A DNA stretch of 64,000 nt from Streptomyces roseolus (GTDB taxonomy: Bacteria; Actinomycetota; Actinomycetes; Streptomycetales; Streptomycetaceae). The notes below the pieces were generated by a model. The model was not told where the DNA came from, made no database searches, and saw only the letters and a program-made list of their open reading frames with translations. Below are positions 44,383 to 51,343 of this stretch, piece by piece. The translations under genes and the position numbers were made by a program. Position 1 is the stretch's first letter; every line of letters starts with the position of its first letter. The stretch lies in assembly GCF_014649855.1 (NCBI RefSeq), contig NZ_BMTV01000007.1, positions 1-64,000 of the forward strand, in the 5' to 3' direction.

Positions 44383-44622
44383 ATGTCCCGTATCGCCAAG
44401 GCCGTCGTCCTGACCGTGGGTGCCGCCGCCGCGGTCGCCGGTGCCGCCGGTGCCGCCGCCGCCGACTCCATCGCCGAGGGCGCCGCCGTGAAGTCCCCCG
44501 GTGTCGGCTCCGGCAACGTCGTGCAGGTCCCGGTCCACGTGCCGGTCAACGTCTGCGGCAACACCGTGAGCGTCATCGGCGCGCTGAACCCGGCCTTCGG
44601 CAACGTCTGCGCCAACGTCTGA
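44383..44622 (+). CDS. Short chaplin, copy 2
   Basis: 79 residues. A signal peptide ends in an alanine run (about 27). The mature chaplin domain reads SPGVGSGNVVQVPVHVPVN, then VCGNTVSVIGALNPAFGNVC, with both cysteines and a two-residue end. GAGGAG precedes the ATG. It differs from copy 1 mainly in Ile/Val changes. A textbook terminator follows. It is a secreted structural protein of the aerial hypha surface; the specific chp letter is not assignable. Confidence 0.96.
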   Translation: MSRIAKAVVLTVGAAAAVAGAAGAAAADSIAEGAAVKSPGVGSGNVVQVPVHVPVNVCGNTVSVIGALNPAFGNVCANV

Positions 44623-44650
44623 CCTCGCACGTCTGATCGGTCCTTCCGAA

Positions 44651-44691
44651 GCCGGTGCGCCCGCCCCTCGGGGCGGGCGCACCGGCTTTTT
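44651..44691 (+). terminator. Intrinsic terminator of chaplin 2
   Basis: GCCGGTGCGCCCGCCCC and GGGGCGGGCGCACCGGC form a seventeen-base perfect stem with a two-base loop, followed by TTTTT. Confidence 0.95.
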
Positions 44692-44896
44692 CCTTGCGGC
44701 CACCGGGCCGGCACCCGTTCGGACGCACCCCCGTGCGCCGCCCGGTGCAACGGCGTACGCCCCTCGGGGGAGCAGGCCGGAAGACGGATTCACTCGAACG
44801 GGGGCGTGGCGCTCAGTAGTTCTCCGATCGCGGAGGGCTATAACCGCAGGCCCGGTGGGAGGGCAGTTGTCCGACGCATAAGGAAAAGGAACACAT

Positions 44897-45688
44897 GTGC
44901 GTCCCCTGGCTGCACGCCGTCTCGCCGCCCTGGCGATACCAGCCGTCCTTGCCCTCGGCACGGCGGGACCCGCCCTCGCCGACGAGCACCGTCCCTCCCG
45001 CGCGGCCGCCGACCGGGCCGCCCGCGCCCCGCTCCCCGACGTCGCCGCCCTGCCGGCCCGGACCCGGGCGCTCGCGGACGTCGGCGGAGTGACCGTCCCC
45101 GTGACCGAACTCGTCGCCGCCGCCCTGAAGGCCGACGACGGTCGGATTCCCGCGGCCGACGCCGACGCCCTGAAGGCGAAGATCCAGGCCGCCGTCGACC
45201 GGGCCGGGGAGGCCGCCCCCGCGCCGCTTCCGGAGACCCCGGCCGCCCCGCCCGTCGTGAACGCCCCGGTCTCCCCTCCGGCCGGCGGGACCCCCGTCTC
45301 CTCGCCCGCCGTCGAGTCCCCGGCCGGACTGCCCGCGAAGCCGCCCGTCACCCTGTCCGTCGCGGCCGGGTCCGCTCGGGCCGCGCCCGCCGATCCGGTG
45401 GGCGCGGCACTCGGCACCGTCGAGAAGGCCGTCGCCGGGCTGCTCGCCGCCGCCGCCTCCGGGGACGCCGCCGGTGTCGCCCCGCAGGCCACGGCCACAC
45501 TGACGTCCCTGGTCGACCTCGCCGTCGCCACCGTGCTCGGCAGCGGACTGCCCGCCCCGGACCTGCCCGGCCTGCCGGCGCTGCCCGCGCTCCCGGCCGA
45601 GGCGCCCGAACTGCCCGTCGACCCGCCGGCCGAGGCGCCGGAGCCGCCGGTCGACGTACCGGTGAAGCCGCCGCTGCCGGTCCGCTGA
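44897..45688 (+). CDS. Secreted Ala/Pro-rich protein
   Basis: 263 residues from GTG, with AAAAGGA upstream; an overlapping ATG in another frame gives only a short product. A signal peptide ends PALA (about 28). The mature protein has helical parts (about 50-115 and 150-220), separated by proline-rich linkers, and a Pro-rich end in APELPVDPPAEAPEPPVDVP. It has no cysteine, sorting signal or catalytic motif. Placed among chaplins, it may be a surface or matrix component; family not recognised. Confidence 0.75.
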   Translation: MRPLAARRLAALAIPAVLALGTAGPALADEHRPSRAAADRAARAPLPDVAALPARTRALADVGGVTVPVTELVAAALKADDGRIPAADADALKAKIQAAVDRAGEAAPAPLPETPAAPPVVNAPVSPPAGGTPVSSPAVESPAGLPAKPPVTLSVAAGSARAAPADPVGAALGTVEKAVAGLLAAAASGDAAGVAPQATATLTSLVDLAVATVLGSGLPAPDLPGLPALPALPAEAPELPVDPPAEAPEPPVDVPVKPPLPVR

Positions 45689-45705
45689 CCCGCGCGCACC
45701 CCCGA

Positions 45706-45742
45706 CCCGTACCGGTCCGGCCTCCCGCCGGGCCGGTACGGG
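45706..45742 (+). terminator. Terminator after the Ala/Pro-rich gene
   Basis: CCCGTACCGG(TC)CGG pairs with CCGGGCCGGTACGGG with a small bulge, directly after the stop. Confidence 0.75.
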
Positions 45743-45929
45743 CGCGTCCGCGCCCGGTCATCCGGAAATAACACCGGTCCCCTTCGATCGGGTGCAGTGT
45801 CGAGAAATCCTTCCTTCTGGAGTTTCCGGGGAGCGAACCTCTCGTTACAGAAGACGGAAGCGAAGCTCGGGAATTCGTCAAGAAGCCCGTGCGGAACGCG
45901 AGTTGAAGAACAGAGGAAGGATTCTCCCC

Positions 45930-46202
45930 ATGAAGCCCACCAAGGTCGCCGCGGTCGTCGCCGGTTCCCTCATGGCCCTCGGCGCCGCCGCCCCCGCCAT
46001 GGCCCAGCAGGCGCTCACGCCCACCAGCCTGAACGGCGGCCTGGAGGCCATCGCCGCCAACGGTCTGAAGTCGGACGTGCTCAGCAGCACCACCGAGGGC
46101 TCCCCGGTCAAGTCGGTCACCGACGCCGCGACCCAGCTGAACCAGACCGGCAAGGGACTCCCGCTGGTCGGCGGCCTCCCGGTCAACCCGCTCGGCGGCT
46201 GA
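45930..46202 (+). CDS. Small secreted protein
   Basis: 90 residues with a signal peptide ending AMA (about 25). The mature protein of about 65 residues is neutral, without cysteine or tryptophan: LTPTSLNGGLEAIAANGLKS at its start and LPLVGGLPVNPLGG at its end. GAGGAAGG precedes the ATG. A leader of over 200 bases separates it from the preceding terminator. Not a chaplin or rodlin by sequence. Size, export and location suggest a further hyphal surface protein. Confidence 0.75.
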   Translation: MKPTKVAAVVAGSLMALGAAAPAMAQQALTPTSLNGGLEAIAANGLKSDVLSSTTEGSPVKSVTDAATQLNQTGKGLPLVGGLPVNPLGG

Positions 46203-46363
46203 TCGAATGATTTTCTGACCGGTCGCCGTGTGGCCTCGTCTTCACACGGTGTGCCGCTCCCTACTCTCGGGACCGTCCCACGCGAACGTCAGCGCGGGAC
46301 GCGGCCGGACGGAGCGAGGGGGGATCCTCGCCGGTCTCTCCCTTTCTCCCGAGGAAGAGCGGT

Positions 46364-47470
46364 ATGCGGTCCATCATCAGCAGGAAAGTACTCACCGCGG
46401 CGGCAGCGACCGGCTTGCTGTCGCTGACCGGCGGTCTCGCACTGGCCGCGAACGCGCACCCCGGCACGGGCGACGCCCCAGGACCCGGCAACGGGCAGGC
46501 CCACGCCCCCCTCTCGCCGGAACTCTGCGCCGGCCTCGACCTGGGTGACTACGTGGCCTCGGCCGTCGGAGACCTCTGCGCCCGCGCGACGGAGGAACCC
46601 GACGGCGGCTACGGCGAAGAGCCCACTCATCCGCCGACGACGGCGCCTCCCACCACCCAGCCGCCGACGACGGCGCCGCCGACCACCCATCCGCCGACGA
46701 CGGCGCCTCCCACCACCCAGCCGCCGACGACGGCGCCGCCGACCACCCATCCGCCGACGACGCCGCCGGGTGGGTGCGAGGAGGGCGAGCCGGGGTGCGA
46801 GCCCACCAAGCCCCCCACCACCCACCCGCCGACGACGGCGCCTCCCACCACCCATCCGCCGACGACGGCGCCGCCGACCACCCATCCGCCGACGACGCCG
46901 CCGGGCGGGTGCGAGGAGGGCGAGCCGGGGTGCGAGCCCACCAAGCCCCCCACCACGCACCCGCCGACCACCCACCCGCCGACCACCCACCCTCCGACCA
47001 CGCCGCCGGGCGGGTGCGAGGAGGGCGAGCCGGGGTGCGAGCCCACCAAGCCCCCCACCACCCACCCGCCGACCACGCCGCCGGGCGGGTGCGAGGAGGG
47101 CGAGCCGGGGTGCGAGCCCACCAAGCCCCCCACCACCCACCCGCCGACCACCCACCCGCCGACCACCCACCCTCCGACCACGCCGCCGCCGACCACGCCG
47201 CCGGGCGGGTGCGAGGAGGGCGAGCCGGGATGTGAGCCCACCACGCCTCCCGGCGAGTGCGAGGAGCCCGAGCCGGGCCAGACCCCGGAGCCCGGCTGCG
47301 AGCCCACCACGCCGACCACCCCGCCGCACGGGCCCGACAAGCCCGAACTCCCCGACACGGGCAGCGATCCCGCCCTGTGGGGAGCGGCCGCGGTCAGTGC
47401 CGCCCTCATCATCGGCGGCACCCTCGTCCAGCTCCGGGGCGGCCGCCTCGTCCGGAGCCGTCGCCACTGA
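46364..47470 (+). CDS. LPXTG-anchored Thr/Pro-repeat surface protein with paired cysteines
   Basis: 368 residues. A signal peptide ends ALAANA (about 30). A short unique domain follows with two cysteines (ELCAGLDLGDYVASAVGDLC). About 230 residues then alternate PPTTAPPTT/THPPTT runs with five modules of the form GGCEEGEPGCEPTKPP, each with two cysteines. The C-terminus has LPDTG, a hydrophobic helix and RSRRH, a sortase signal. Thr/Pro tracts are likely O-mannosylation sites. The design suggests a stretched wall fibre with disulfide-capable nodes. No catalytic domain. Flanked by secreted-protein genes. Confidence 0.85.
   Translation: MRSIISRKVLTAAAATGLLSLTGGLALAANAHPGTGDAPGPGNGQAHAPLSPELCAGLDLGDYVASAVGDLCARATEEPDGGYGEEPTHPPTTAPPTTQPPTTAPPTTHPPTTAPPTTQPPTTAPPTTHPPTTPPGGCEEGEPGCEPTKPPTTHPPTTAPPTTHPPTTAPPTTHPPTTPPGGCEEGEPGCEPTKPPTTHPPTTHPPTTHPPTTPPGGCEEGEPGCEPTKPPTTHPPTTPPGGCEEGEPGCEPTKPPTTHPPTTHPPTTHPPTTPPPTTPPGGCEEGEPGCEPTTPPGECEEPEPGQTPEPGCEPTTPTTPPHGPDKPELPDTGSDPALWGAAAVSAALIIGGTLVQLRGGRLVRSRRH
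46617..47240 (+). repeat. In-frame repeats encoding PPTT tracts and Cys-pair modules
   Basis: Nearly identical DNA blocks of about 50 bases (for example starting GGGCGGGTGCGAGGAGGGCG) recur at about 46769, 46909, 47007, 47085 and 47205. They are separated by ACCACCCACCCGCCG-type units. The near-identity at DNA level indicates recent expansion. Confidence 0.85.
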
Positions 47471-47498
47471 CGTACGCGTCCGCCCGACGTGACGTCAA

Positions 47499-47532
47499 CG
47501 GAGGCCCCCGCCCTCACCGGTGGGGGCCTCCG
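47499..47532. terminator. Terminator after the LPXTG gene
   Basis: CGGAGGCCCCCGCC and GGTGGGGGCCTCCG form a stem with one wobble around CTCACC. Confidence 0.82.
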
Positions 47533-47593
47533 GCATTGCTGCACACGGGGGACACCCGCGCGACGTTTCGGCCAGACGGCTCGTTCACCCGGC

Positions 47594-48106
47594 ATGACTC
47601 TGCGCTCTCACGCCGGCATGGGGCTCCTCATGACCGCGCTCGCCTCCGCCGCCATGGCCGCCCCGGCCGCCGCCGTCGAGGCCCCGGTGATCGTTCCCCT
47701 CCAGGGACTGGAGCCGGTCCTGCCGATGGACGCCCCGACCGTCGCGACCGGCGTGCCGGTGCCGATGCCCGGCGCCCCCACCGGCTTCCAGAAGGGCCTC
47801 GGCGCGCTGCCCGACGTGACCCTGCCGTCCGTCCCGCTCACCGGCACCCTGCCCGAGACCGTCGTGGACGCCCCGCTCCCCGAGCTCCTGAAGGGCGGCG
47901 AGCCGGGCCGGGCGGTCCTCGCCTCCCCGTACTCCGAGATGGAGGCCGCCACCCCCGGCGCCACCCTCGGCCACCCGGTCGAGGCGCCCCGGGGCGACGG
48001 CCTCGCCGGACTGCCCCGGCTCGCCGACCCCAGGCTCGGCCTCATCGCCCCGACGCTCAGCGGGGCCCTCGACTCCCAGCTCGGCCTCGCCCCCGAGCGC
48101 GGCTGA
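47594..48106 (+). CDS. Secreted Leu/Pro-rich protein
   Basis: 170 residues from the ATG directly before a clear signal peptide (SHAGMGLLMTALASAAMAA, cleavage near AAAVEA). An upstream in-frame ATG at 47489 falls inside the preceding terminator and is rejected. The mature protein is rich in Pro, Leu and Gly, with a repeated LP-x-L-P pattern and no cysteine. The C-terminus is LGLIAPTLSGALDSQLGLAP. Composition resembles the secreted protein two genes upstream. Function unknown. Confidence 0.7.
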   Translation: MTLRSHAGMGLLMTALASAAMAAPAAAVEAPVIVPLQGLEPVLPMDAPTVATGVPVPMPGAPTGFQKGLGALPDVTLPSVPLTGTLPETVVDAPLPELLKGGEPGRAVLASPYSEMEAATPGATLGHPVEAPRGDGLAGLPRLADPRLGLIAPTLSGALDSQLGLAPERG

Positions 48107-48240
48107 ACCCTTTCTCCACGCTCCCCGTCCATCTTTTCGGAATTCCGTTCGGGCGCGTTCCGCGCGAGTGAAGACACGATTCTTCCCCGCTACCGCAAGG
48201 GTCTTTCCTCGTTGCACCGGAAGGCTTGTCGCATGGCCGC

Positions 48241-48302
48241 GGCCCGCGGACCGGAGTGCCGCCCCTCGTATCCGACGGGGGGCGGTCCTCGGACCGCGGG
48301 CC
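48241..48302 (+). terminator. Long imperfect hairpin with T run
   Basis: GGCCCGCGG...GCCGCCCC pairs with GGGGCGGTCC...CCGCGGGCC across about 25 bases with a few mismatches, followed by TTTTC. It isolates chaplin 3 from the upstream gene. Confidence 0.75.
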
Positions 48303-48321
48303 ACCTTTTCAGCCCAATGGC

Positions 48322-48349
48322 CGTGACCCCCTCCGTGGTACGGCGTTGA
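48322..48349 (+). promoter_or_regulatory. Sigma-BldN-like promoter of chaplin 3
   Basis: CGTGAC, 16 bases, CGTTGA; only one base differs from the CGTAAC/CGTTGA pattern. The -10 ends 55 bases before the ATG, matching the rodlin promoters. Confidence 0.65.
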
Positions 48350-48403
48350 ACGCACGTGACGGCCGTGATCCCTGCGGTCGCTCGACCCATTCAAGGAGTT
48401 CTG

Positions 48404-48688
48404 ATGTCTCGCATCGCGAAGGCTGCCGCCGTTCTGGCCGGCACCGGTGCCGTCGCCCTCAGCGGAGCCGGCCTGGCCGTCGCCGACTCGGGCGCCGAGG
48501 CCGTCGCCGCCCAGTCGCCCGGCGTCGCCTCCGGCAACGTCGTCCAGGTCCCGGTCCACGTCCCGGTCAACCTCTGCGGCAACACCGTCAACGTCATCGG
48601 CCTGCTGAACCCGGCCTTCGGCAACCAGTGCGCCAACGTCGACAGCCCGGACGGCAACGGCCACGGCGACGGCGGCTACGGCGGCTGA
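48404..48688 (+). CDS. Short chaplin, copy 3, with Gly/Asp tail
   Basis: 94 residues. A signal peptide ends LAVA (about 27). The chaplin domain reads SPGVASGNVVQVPVHVPVN, then LCGNTVNVIGLLNPAFGNQC, with both cysteines. Unlike the other two copies it carries a 17-residue hydrophilic tail after the last cysteine (DSPDGNGHGDGGYGG at its end). AAGGAG lies six bases before the ATG. It converges with melC2, as chpG does in S. coelicolor, which makes it the positional equivalent of chpG. Confidence 0.94.
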   Translation: MSRIAKAAAVLAGTGAVALSGAGLAVADSGAEAVAAQSPGVASGNVVQVPVHVPVNLCGNTVNVIGLLNPAFGNQCANVDSPDGNGHGDGGYGG

Positions 48689-48706
48689 CCGCCCCGCTTC
48701 CCCCGA

Positions 48707-48741
48707 GCGTCCCCCCGGCCACTCGAGGGCCGGGGGGACGC
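48707..48741. terminator. Bidirectional terminator between chaplin 3 and melC2
   Basis: GCGTCCCCCCGGCC and GGCCGGGGGGACGC form a fourteen-base perfect stem around ACTCGAG. Confidence 0.92.
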
Positions 48742-48763
48742 CCGCGTCATGGGGCCGGTCCCG

Positions 48764-49630
48764 TCAGACGTACCGGTAGACGGCGCTGTGGTCGAACATC
48801 TCGGCCGGCGTCACGCCCCACGGCGCCATCGGCTGGTGCCGTGCCACCACCTTCCGGTACTGCGCGTCGCCCAGCGGCGGCGGCTCCGCCGGCAGGTACG
48901 CGGCCTGCGGATTGCGCTGCTGCCACCTCGACCACACCAGGTCCACGAAGGAGTGGTGCAGCCAGAAGACCGGGTCGTTCACCGAACCGCCGCCGAGCAT
49001 CAGGCCGCCCACCCAGCGGTGCACCCGGTTGTGGATCCGGAACCGGTCGTTGCCCGAGCCCTGCGCCCACCCCTCCAGGCGGTTGCGGAAGCCGGACGGG
49101 CTGGTCGAGTTCCACGGGGCCGTGTCGTACGTCCGCTCCCGCATCACCTCCTCCAGCTGGGCCGCCGTCGGCAGCGCGACCGGATCGCGCGGACGGCCGA
49201 AGTCCCTGGTCAGGAAGGAGGTCTCGGTCATCGCGTGCTTTACCGTCCACTTCCCCTTGGCGTAGGCGAAGGGGCCGGTGGTCACCTGGAGGTCCGAGCG
49301 GCGGCCGTTGCCGCCCATGAAGTCCTCCGACCAGAGCGAGGCCGCCGGGGTCGAGTCCCGGGTCCAGTCCCAGTACGGGACCGTCACCGTCGCGTCGATC
49401 CGGCGCAGCGCCCGCTCGAACTCCAGGAGGAACTTCCGGTGCCAGGGCAGGAAGCTCGGCGCCATGTGGGCGGTCCGCAGCCGGCCGGCGCCGTCGGCGA
49501 CGTAGTGGTCGATGTGCGTCCGGACGAACTCGTCGTACGTGCCGCGGCGCTTCAGTTCGAGCACCGCGGCGACGAACCGGCGGCGCTCGGCCGTCGTCAG
49601 GTCGCGCTGGTTCTTACGCGTGTACACCAC
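48764..49630 (-). CDS. melC2: Tyrosinase
   Basis: 288 residues. Copper A histidines are His39 (RTHIDHY), His55 (TAHMAPSF) and His64 (PWHRKF). Copper B is built by IHNRVHRWVGG (two histidines near 207-211) and WLHHSFVD (near 233). It oxidises tyrosine and other monophenols to quinones, giving melanin. It starts GTG or the next GTG, overlapping melC1 by 17 bases. The sequence MVYTRKNQRDLT and the neighbouring chaplin point to the MelD2/SCO2700-like branch rather than the plasmid-type MelC2. No signal peptide; export depends on the caddie protein. Confidence 0.94.
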   Translation of the reverse strand: MVYTRKNQRDLTTAERRRFVAAVLELKRRGTYDEFVRTHIDHYVADGAGRLRTAHMAPSFLPWHRKFLLEFERALRRIDATVTVPYWDWTRDSTPAASLWSEDFMGGNGRRSDLQVTTGPFAYAKGKWTVKHAMTETSFLTRDFGRPRDPVALPTAAQLEEVMRERTYDTAPWNSTSPSGFRNRLEGWAQGSGNDRFRIHNRVHRWVGGLMLGGGSVNDPVFWLHHSFVDLVWSRWQQRNPQAAYLPAEPPPLGDAQYRKVVARHQPMAPWGVTPAEMFDHSAVYRYV

Positions 49631-50012
49631 GCGGGTTCCCTCCCGTCGGATCGGAGTGGAGGCCGTGCCCCGCCGCGTACCGGGAGAGCGGGGCCGACCC
49701 CGCCGCGTCCACGGCCGCGCGGGTGGCGGCGAGCGGGCTCGGACAGGACTCGTAGTGGTCCAGCGGGGTCACCCAGCCGCCGTCGGCGCAGCGCATCAGG
49801 TGCAGCGGGCGCCCGTCCACCAGCGCCACCGGCTCGCCCCCCGGCCCGGTCAGGCCGCGGATCCGGCGGCCCGCGTACATCTCGTCGAAGGCGTACGGGT
49901 CCGCTCCCGTCTCCGGCGGGCGGGCGGCGATCCGGCCGAGGGTCCCGCCGGTGGCGGCGGTGACGGCCAGCGCGAACAGCGACCGGAGGGCGACACGGCG
50001 CGGGAAGGGCAT
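49614..50012 (-). CDS. melC1: Tyrosinase copper chaperone/export caddie (MelC1)
   Basis: 132 residues. A Tat-like signal peptide begins with FPRRVALRSLFALAV and runs to about residue 28. The mature part contains DEMYAGRRIRGLTGPG and the family block VDGRPLHLMRCADGGWVTPL, then DHYESCPSPLAATRAAV. Two cysteines sit where many MelC1 proteins have other residues. It inserts copper into MelC2 and carries it through the Tat route. GGAG precedes the ATG. Overlapping stop and start couple it to melC2. Confidence 0.9.
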   Translation of the reverse strand: MPFPRRVALRSLFALAVTAATGGTLGRIAARPPETGADPYAFDEMYAGRRIRGLTGPGGEPVALVDGRPLHLMRCADGGWVTPLDHYESCPSPLAATRAAVDAAGSAPLSRYAAGHGLHSDPTGGNPRGVHA

Positions 50013-50161
50013 CGGCGATCTCCTGGTGTCGACAAGGGGCCTCAGGGCACAACGATGAAAACCCGCGTTCGTTGCGGCCGGGAGTTCGAGCGGGGGAATG
50101 TCGGCCGGATGAGTGAATTCGGTACGGGGAAAGGGTGGTTGCCCCACTAGCATCCCCTTCC

Positions 50162-50665
50162 ATGACCACTCCCCACGTCCTTTCCGAGGCGCGCAGCGTC
50201 TCTCCGCTGGGCACGCTCACGGTGATTCCGTGGTCCAGCGAAGTCACCGAAGACTCCGCCGGGACGCCTTTCCTCATGGCGTATTCGCTCGGCGACGGCC
50301 GGGACGGACCGGAGGCGGGGCAGCAGGCCATGCGCGCCGCCCTGGAGTCGATGGGCCTCTCGGTCGGGGACCGCCTCTTCGACCTGGAGAAGGACGCGGG
50401 GATCAGCGCCTCGCTGCTGGTCGAGGCCGGCACCGCCGTCCTCACCCTGCCCTTCCTCAAGGTGCAGTGCCCGGTGCCCGCCGAGTGGCAGGCCGCCGCC
50501 CGCGAGACCGGCAAGGTCTACTTCCTCTGCTCGGTGCGGCCGTGGGCCGAGGCGGTCCCCGGGCAGCCCGTGGACGAGGACCGGCTGCGCGCCTTCGTCT
50601 CCGACGAGGAGACGCTCGCGGAGTGCGCCCACGTCCTGCTGCCGGTCCGGCGCGTGCAGGCCTGA
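50162..50665 (+). CDS. DUF5949-type hypothetical protein
   Basis: 167 residues, soluble, without signal peptide. The pattern SPLGTLTVIPWSSE at the start, AYSLGDGRDGPEAGQQAMRA and LKVQCPVPAEWQAAA correspond to what I remember of DUF5949 proteins of Streptomyces. No catalytic motif can be named. It is divergent from melC1 (about 150 bases between starts) and 17 bases before a VKOR-like gene, so it probably heads that transcription unit. Confidence 0.78.
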   Translation: MTTPHVLSEARSVSPLGTLTVIPWSSEVTEDSAGTPFLMAYSLGDGRDGPEAGQQAMRAALESMGLSVGDRLFDLEKDAGISASLLVEAGTAVLTLPFLKVQCPVPAEWQAAARETGKVYFLCSVRPWAEAVPGQPVDEDRLRAFVSDEETLAECAHVLLPVRRVQA

Positions 50666-50682
50666 GCGGGAGGGGCGGCGCG

Positions 50683-51342
50683 ATGACGACGCTCGGGGTA
50701 CGGAGCGGGCTCCCGGGGCAGCGGCGGGAGGACCGCGCGGCGGAGGCCGGGCGGCGGGAGGACGGCACCGTCGGCGCCGGACGGGGGCTCGGCCTGCTCC
50801 TCGTCGTCACCGGCGCGGCCGGGATCCTGGCCGCGTGGGTGATCACGATCGACAAGTTCAAGCTCCTGGAGGACCCGGGCTTCCAGCCGGGGTGCAGCCT
50901 GAACCCGGTCGTGTCCTGCGGGAACATCATGAAGAGCGAGCAGGCGGCGGTCTTCGGCTTCCCCAACCCGATGCTCGGACTCGTCACGTACGGCGTCGTC
51001 GTCGCGATCGGTGCCGGGCTCCTGGCGGGGGCCCGGTACCGGGGGTGGTTCTGGCTCGGGCTGAACGGCGGGACGCTGTTCGGCGTCGGCTTCTGCACCT
51101 GGCTGATGCAGCAGTCGCTGTACGAGATCAACGCGCTCTGCCTGTGGTGCTGCCTCGCCTGGGCGGCGACCATCACCATGTTCTGGTACGTCACCGCCCA
51201 CAACGTGCGGACCGGGGTGCTGCCCGCTCCGGCGGCGGTGCGGGGCTTCCTCGGCGACTTCGCCTTCGCGCCGCCCGTGCTGCACATCGGGATCATCGGG
51301 ATGCTGATCCTGACCCGCTGGTGGGAGTTCTGGACCAGTTGA
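50683..51342 (+). CDS. Vitamin K epoxide reductase family membrane protein
   Basis: 219 residues, at least four membrane helices after a basic N-terminus of about 40 residues. The loop cysteines are in FQPGCSLNPVVSCGNIMKSE and the membrane redox centre is CLWCC near residue 155. VKOR proteins use a quinone to form disulfides in exported proteins through a thioredoxin-like partner. The next gene starts one base after its stop and encodes a GH26-like protein with four conserved cysteines, a plausible client. A GAGGGG site precedes the ATG. Confidence 0.92.
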   Translation: MTTLGVRSGLPGQRREDRAAEAGRREDGTVGAGRGLGLLLVVTGAAGILAAWVITIDKFKLLEDPGFQPGCSLNPVVSCGNIMKSEQAAVFGFPNPMLGLVTYGVVVAIGAGLLAGARYRGWFWLGLNGGTLFGVGFCTWLMQQSLYEINALCLWCCLAWAATITMFWYVTAHNVRTGVLPAPAAVRGFLGDFAFAPPVLHIGIIGMLILTRWWEFWTS

Positions 51343-51343
51343 C

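Noticed and set aside
44895..45092. ATG frame giving a 65-residue protein at the start of the Ala/Pro-rich gene
   Set aside because: The overlapping GTG frame has a clear signal peptide and 263 residues; the ATG frame has no signal and ends early.
46617..47240. Short regular repeats that could suggest a CRISPR array
   Set aside because: Repeats are in frame, encode PPTT and Cys-pair units within a signal-peptide/LPXTG protein, and have no unique spacers or cas genes nearby.
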